This document shows, in pieces, positions 6,694 to 8,684 of a stretch of 8,684 nt of DNA; the stretch's first letter is position 1, and the number at the start of each line of letters is the position of its first letter. The position numbers were made by a program, and so were the translations under genes. Below the pieces are notes generated by a model, which did no database searches, was not told where the DNA came from, and was given only the letters and a program-made list of their open reading frames with translations. Source of the stretch: Gemmatimonadota bacterium (GTDB taxonomy: Bacteria; Gemmatimonadota; Gemmatimonadetes; Gemmatimonadales; GWC2-71-9); NCBI GenBank assembly GCA_003220985.1, contig QHTY01000223.1, positions 455-9,138 of the forward strand. The letters run 5' to 3'.

Positions 6694-8063
6694 GAGACCG
6701 CACGTCGGCACGTTGGCACGTCGGCACGACGATTCTGTTCCTGCTGGTCACCGCAGGCTGCGACCGCGTATTCCCCAAAGACCACATCATCGCGCTCGAA
6801 GGCGCGGCGTTGATCGACGGCGCCGGCGGCGCACCGAAGCCCGACGCGCTGATCATCATCCGCAACGGTCACATCGCGACGGTCACCCGTGTCAACGAGA
6901 TCCCGATTCCGAAGGGCGCGGAGCGGATCAATGTGGTCGGCAAAACCATCATCCCGGGATTGATCGACGCGCACGCGCACGTGGAACGGTGGGCCGCAGG
7001 CCGGTACATAGCCTGGGGCGTCACGACCGTGCGCGATCTGCACGGCGGCACCGACACGGTGTTGGCGCTGAGAAACGCGATGAACCTTGGGTCGATCACG
7101 GGCCCGCGGATGTTCACCGCCGGCGCGATGATCGATGGCGTGCCGCCGACGTACGCCAACGCGACCGGCGTCGCGACCGCCGATCAGGCGCGACGCGCGG
7201 TGGACCAGCATGCCGTCGCCGGCGTGGACTATCTCAAGGTCTACACGAAGATCACGCCGGCGCTGCTGCGACCGTTGCTTGATGAAGCCGACAAGCTGCG
7301 CCTCCCCGTCGCCGCGCATCTCGGCAGGACCGACGCCCTGAGCGCGGCACGTGCCGGCGTCGTGTCGATCGAGCATATGTCGGGCGTCGTGCAGGCGGCG
7401 ACCGGCGATCCGAGCTACGCGGTCGCGCACAACAGTTTCCTCGCCGGCTGGACGACGGAGGAAAAGGGCTGGGCCGGCCTCGATTCGGGCGCGGTCGCCC
7501 GGACCGCGCGCGCGCTGGCGCAGACCAAGGTGACCATCGTGCCGACGCTCGTGGTCCACGAGATGCTCTCGCGGCTCGACAACCCGATCTTGTTGGCGCG
7601 TCCGGGGATGGAAGACGTGCCAAACAACGCGGAGAGTGTGCGGAGCGTGCCGAGCCTGCTGCGGCGCACCGGTTGGCGCGCGGGCGACTTTGCCGCATTC
7701 CGGCGCTCGCGGCAGCGGCAGGATCAGTTCGTGCGCGAGTACAAGCGCGCCGGCGGTGCAATCGCCGCGGGCTCGGACGCCGCAAACCAGCTCCTGATTC
7801 CGGGATATTCTTTACACGAAGAAATGACCCTGCTCGTTGCTGCCGGTCTGACGCCCCTCGAGGCGATCACCGCCGCCACGCGCCGCGGCGCCCAGCTGCT
7901 GCACGCGGATTCCCTCGGCATGATCGCCCAGGGCAAAGTCGCGGACCTCGTCGTCCTGAACGGCAATCCCGCGGAGAACATCGCCGCTACCCGCAACATC
8001 GCATTGGTCATGATCCGGGGCCGGGTGATCCGGCCCGATTCCCTGAGAGCGACATGGAAATGA
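6690..8063 (+). CDS. Amidohydrolase-family lipoprotein (imidazolonepropionase/prolidase-like)
   Basis: 457 residues from a GTG overlapping the previous stop. The N-terminus MRDRTSARWHVGTTILFLLV leads to lipobox VTAGC with Cys24, so this is a predicted lipoprotein; Asp at +2 would be an inner-membrane retention signal under the E. coli rule. The catalytic barrel has a complete ligand set for a binuclear-metal amidohydrolase: IIPGLIDAHAHVE (His95, His97), DYLKVYT (Lys183, likely carboxylated bridge), AAHLG (His210), IEHMSG (His229) and AAGSDAA (Asp363). The C-terminal beta-sandwich is closed by GKVADLVVLNGNPAENI. Relatives include Xaa-Pro dipeptidase-like and imidazolonepropionase-like enzymes that cleave dipeptides or acyl/carbamoyl amino acids; the exact substrate cannot be read from sequence. 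An 8-bp tandem repeat makes up codons 5-13, in the signal-peptide n-region. Its TGA overlaps the ATG of the next amidohydrolase. Confidence 0.92.
   Translation: MRDRTSARWHVGTTILFLLVTAGCDRVFPKDHIIALEGAALIDGAGGAPKPDALIIIRNGHIATVTRVNEIPIPKGAERINVVGKTIIPGLIDAHAHVERWAAGRYIAWGVTTVRDLHGGTDTVLALRNAMNLGSITGPRMFTAGAMIDGVPPTYANATGVATADQARRAVDQHAVAGVDYLKVYTKITPALLRPLLDEADKLRLPVAAHLGRTDALSAARAGVVSIEHMSGVVQAATGDPSYAVAHNSFLAGWTTEEKGWAGLDSGAVARTARALAQTKVTIVPTLVVHEMLSRLDNPILLARPGMEDVPNNAESVRSVPSLLRRTGWRAGDFAAFRRSRQRQDQFVREYKRAGGAIAAGSDAANQLLIPGYSLHEEMTLLVAAGLTPLEAITAATRRGAQLLHADSLGMIAQGKVADLVVLNGNPAENIAATRNIALVMIRGRVIRPDSLRATWK
6701..6728 (+). repeat. Octamer tandem repeat in the amidohydrolase signal-peptide codons
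   Basis: Three units and a partial one: CACGTCGG, CACGTTGG, CACGTCGG, CACG. They begin 12 bp into the gene and encode part of the positively charged region before the hydrophobic core. The middle unit alternates C/T, echoing the alternating base of the other repeats in this window. Each unit is 8 bp, so loss or gain of one would shift the frame. Confidence 0.8.
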
Positions 8064-8684
8064 GCTATCGGCTATCGGCTATCGGCTATCTGCTGTCCCT
8101 GTCACTGATCAGTGCATGCGGCGGGGGCGGGTCGGCCCGCAGCGATGGGCCGTACGATCTGATCCTCAAGAACGGCTGGATCATCGACGGCAGCGGCAAT
8201 CCCAGATATCGCGGCGACGTCGGGGTTCGCGGGGACCGGATCGCGGCCGTCGGATTCCTCGGCGCGGCCGGGGCTCGCGAGACGCTGGACGTGAGCGGCC
8301 TGGTGGTCGCGCCCGGGTTCATCGACATGATGGGGCAATCCGAGTTCAACGTGCTCATCGACAACCGTGTCCTCTCCAAGATCACGCAGGGCATCACGAC
8401 GGAGGTGACGGGGGAAGGCGGCTCGGTGGCACCGCTGACCGACCGGCTGGTCCTGGCGGACTCCGACGCGATGAAGAAGTGGCACTACCGGGAGGACTGG
8501 CGCGATCTCAACGGCTACTTCGCGCAGCTTGAGCGCCAGGGATCGAGCCTCAACTTTGCCACGTTCGTGGGCGCGACGCAGGTGCGGCTGGCAGTGGTCG
8601 GCAACGAAAACCGCGCACCCACCGCCGCCGAGCTCGCGCGCATGGTTGCGATCGTCGATACGCTCATGGAGCAGGGCGCGCTGG
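8060..8684 (+). CDS. D-aminoacylase-like amidohydrolase lipoprotein (3' end outside window)
   Basis: 208 residues are visible and the frame is open at the right edge; the family is normally about 480-580 residues. I chose the ATG at 8060 because ATGA overlaps the upstream stop (8060-8063); an in-frame ATG at 8054 is the alternative. MSYRLSAIGYLLSLSLISAC carries lipobox ISAC (Cys20) followed by a Gly-rich tether. Then comes the family start YDLILKNGWIIDGSGNPRYR, GDVGVRGDRIAAVG, LVVAPGFIDMMGQSE, KITQGITTEVTGEGGSVAPL. The fold and spacing match N-acyl-D-amino-acid deacylases. However, the HxH expected after FIDx is Met91-Gly-Gln93, and the metal-binding Cys of the GNCG motif is Gly120 (GEGG), so the catalytic metal site is altered or displaced. 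Any remaining His/Asp ligands lie beyond the window. The role is inferred as extracytoplasmic turnover of N-acyl-D-amino acids or a related amide, or a non-catalytic relative. Confidence 0.85.
   Translation, partial: MSYRLSAIGYLLSLSLISACGGGGSARSDGPYDLILKNGWIIDGSGNPRYRGDVGVRGDRIAAVGFLGAAGARETLDVSGLVVAPGFIDMMGQSEFNVLIDNRVLSKITQGITTEVTGEGGSVAPLTDRLVLADSDAMKKWHYREDWRDLNGYFAQLERQGSSLNFATFVGATQVRLAVVGNENRAPTAAELARMVAIVDTLMEQGAL
8064..8090 (+). repeat. Heptamer tandem repeat in the D-aminoacylase-like signal-peptide codons
   Basis: Three exact copies of GCTATCG plus six bases of a fourth start 4 bp after the ATG. Three units make 21 bp, hence seven codons, but any change of one or two units breaks the frame before the lipobox. 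The fourth unit runs into the hydrophobic core. Confidence 0.9.

Noticed and set aside
6669..7559. Minus-strand 296-residue frame opposite the amidohydrolase
   Set aside because: The plus strand has a complete amidohydrolase ligand set; this frame is a compositional shadow.
1..8684. CRISPR arrays, tRNA/rRNA genes, insertion sequences, riboswitches
   Set aside because: None seen: the only repeats are the short tandem arrays without spacers, there is no transposase or terminal inverted repeat, and no gene-free stretch exceeds about 175 bp.

Overview
The window is GC-rich, tightly packed bacterial chromosome. The set of lipoproteins with lipoboxes, a TolB-like propeller protein carrying stacked bacterial Ig domains, a DUF4440/NTF2-like lipoprotein and secreted amidohydrolases resembles Gemmatimonadota, with Acidobacteriota second. 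This is an inference from gene style; no rRNA is present to settle it. I see no mobile elements, tRNAs, rRNAs or CRISPR.

Layout. The left two thirds (1-5749) are on the minus strand. In transcription order they hold: a 760-residue exported protein with about five BIG2-type Ig-like domains, a Pro-rich linker and a six-bladed TolB-like propeller (5749-3467); a zinc-binding-type alcohol dehydrogenase/quinone oxidoreductase gene broken by a small out-of-frame deletion (3427-2386); and gyrA (2308 to the left edge, with the C-terminus missing). A divergent intergenic region (5750-5922) separates these from a plus-strand block. That block holds a tiny histone-H1-like Lys-rich protein (5923-6168), a perfect 14-bp hairpin (6188-6218), then a tightly coupled three-gene run of predicted lipoproteins: a DUF4440/NTF2-like protein (6241-6693), an imidazolonepropionase/prolidase-like amidohydrolase (6690-8063) and a D-aminoacylase-like amidohydrolase (8060 to the right edge, incomplete). 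The stop and start codons overlap by 4 bp at both junctions, so the three are probably translated from one message and act on extracytoplasmic amides or peptides.

The main curiosities are as follows. (1) Four different short tandem repeats (7-mers or 8-mers, 3-4 copies) lie at the 5' ends of four different genes, two upstream of the start and two inside the signal-peptide codons. (2) The D-aminoacylase-like protein has lost the canonical HxH pair and the metal-binding Cys. (3) GyrA has Ile at the position equivalent to E. coli Ser83, the classic quinolone-resistance site. (4) The oxidoreductase gene lacks about 11 nt in its Rossmann first strand. (5) The H1-like protein has a tail with 25 Lys/Arg in 36 residues. 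No single clearly new multi-gene system is visible; the repeat pattern is the best candidate for something undescribed.
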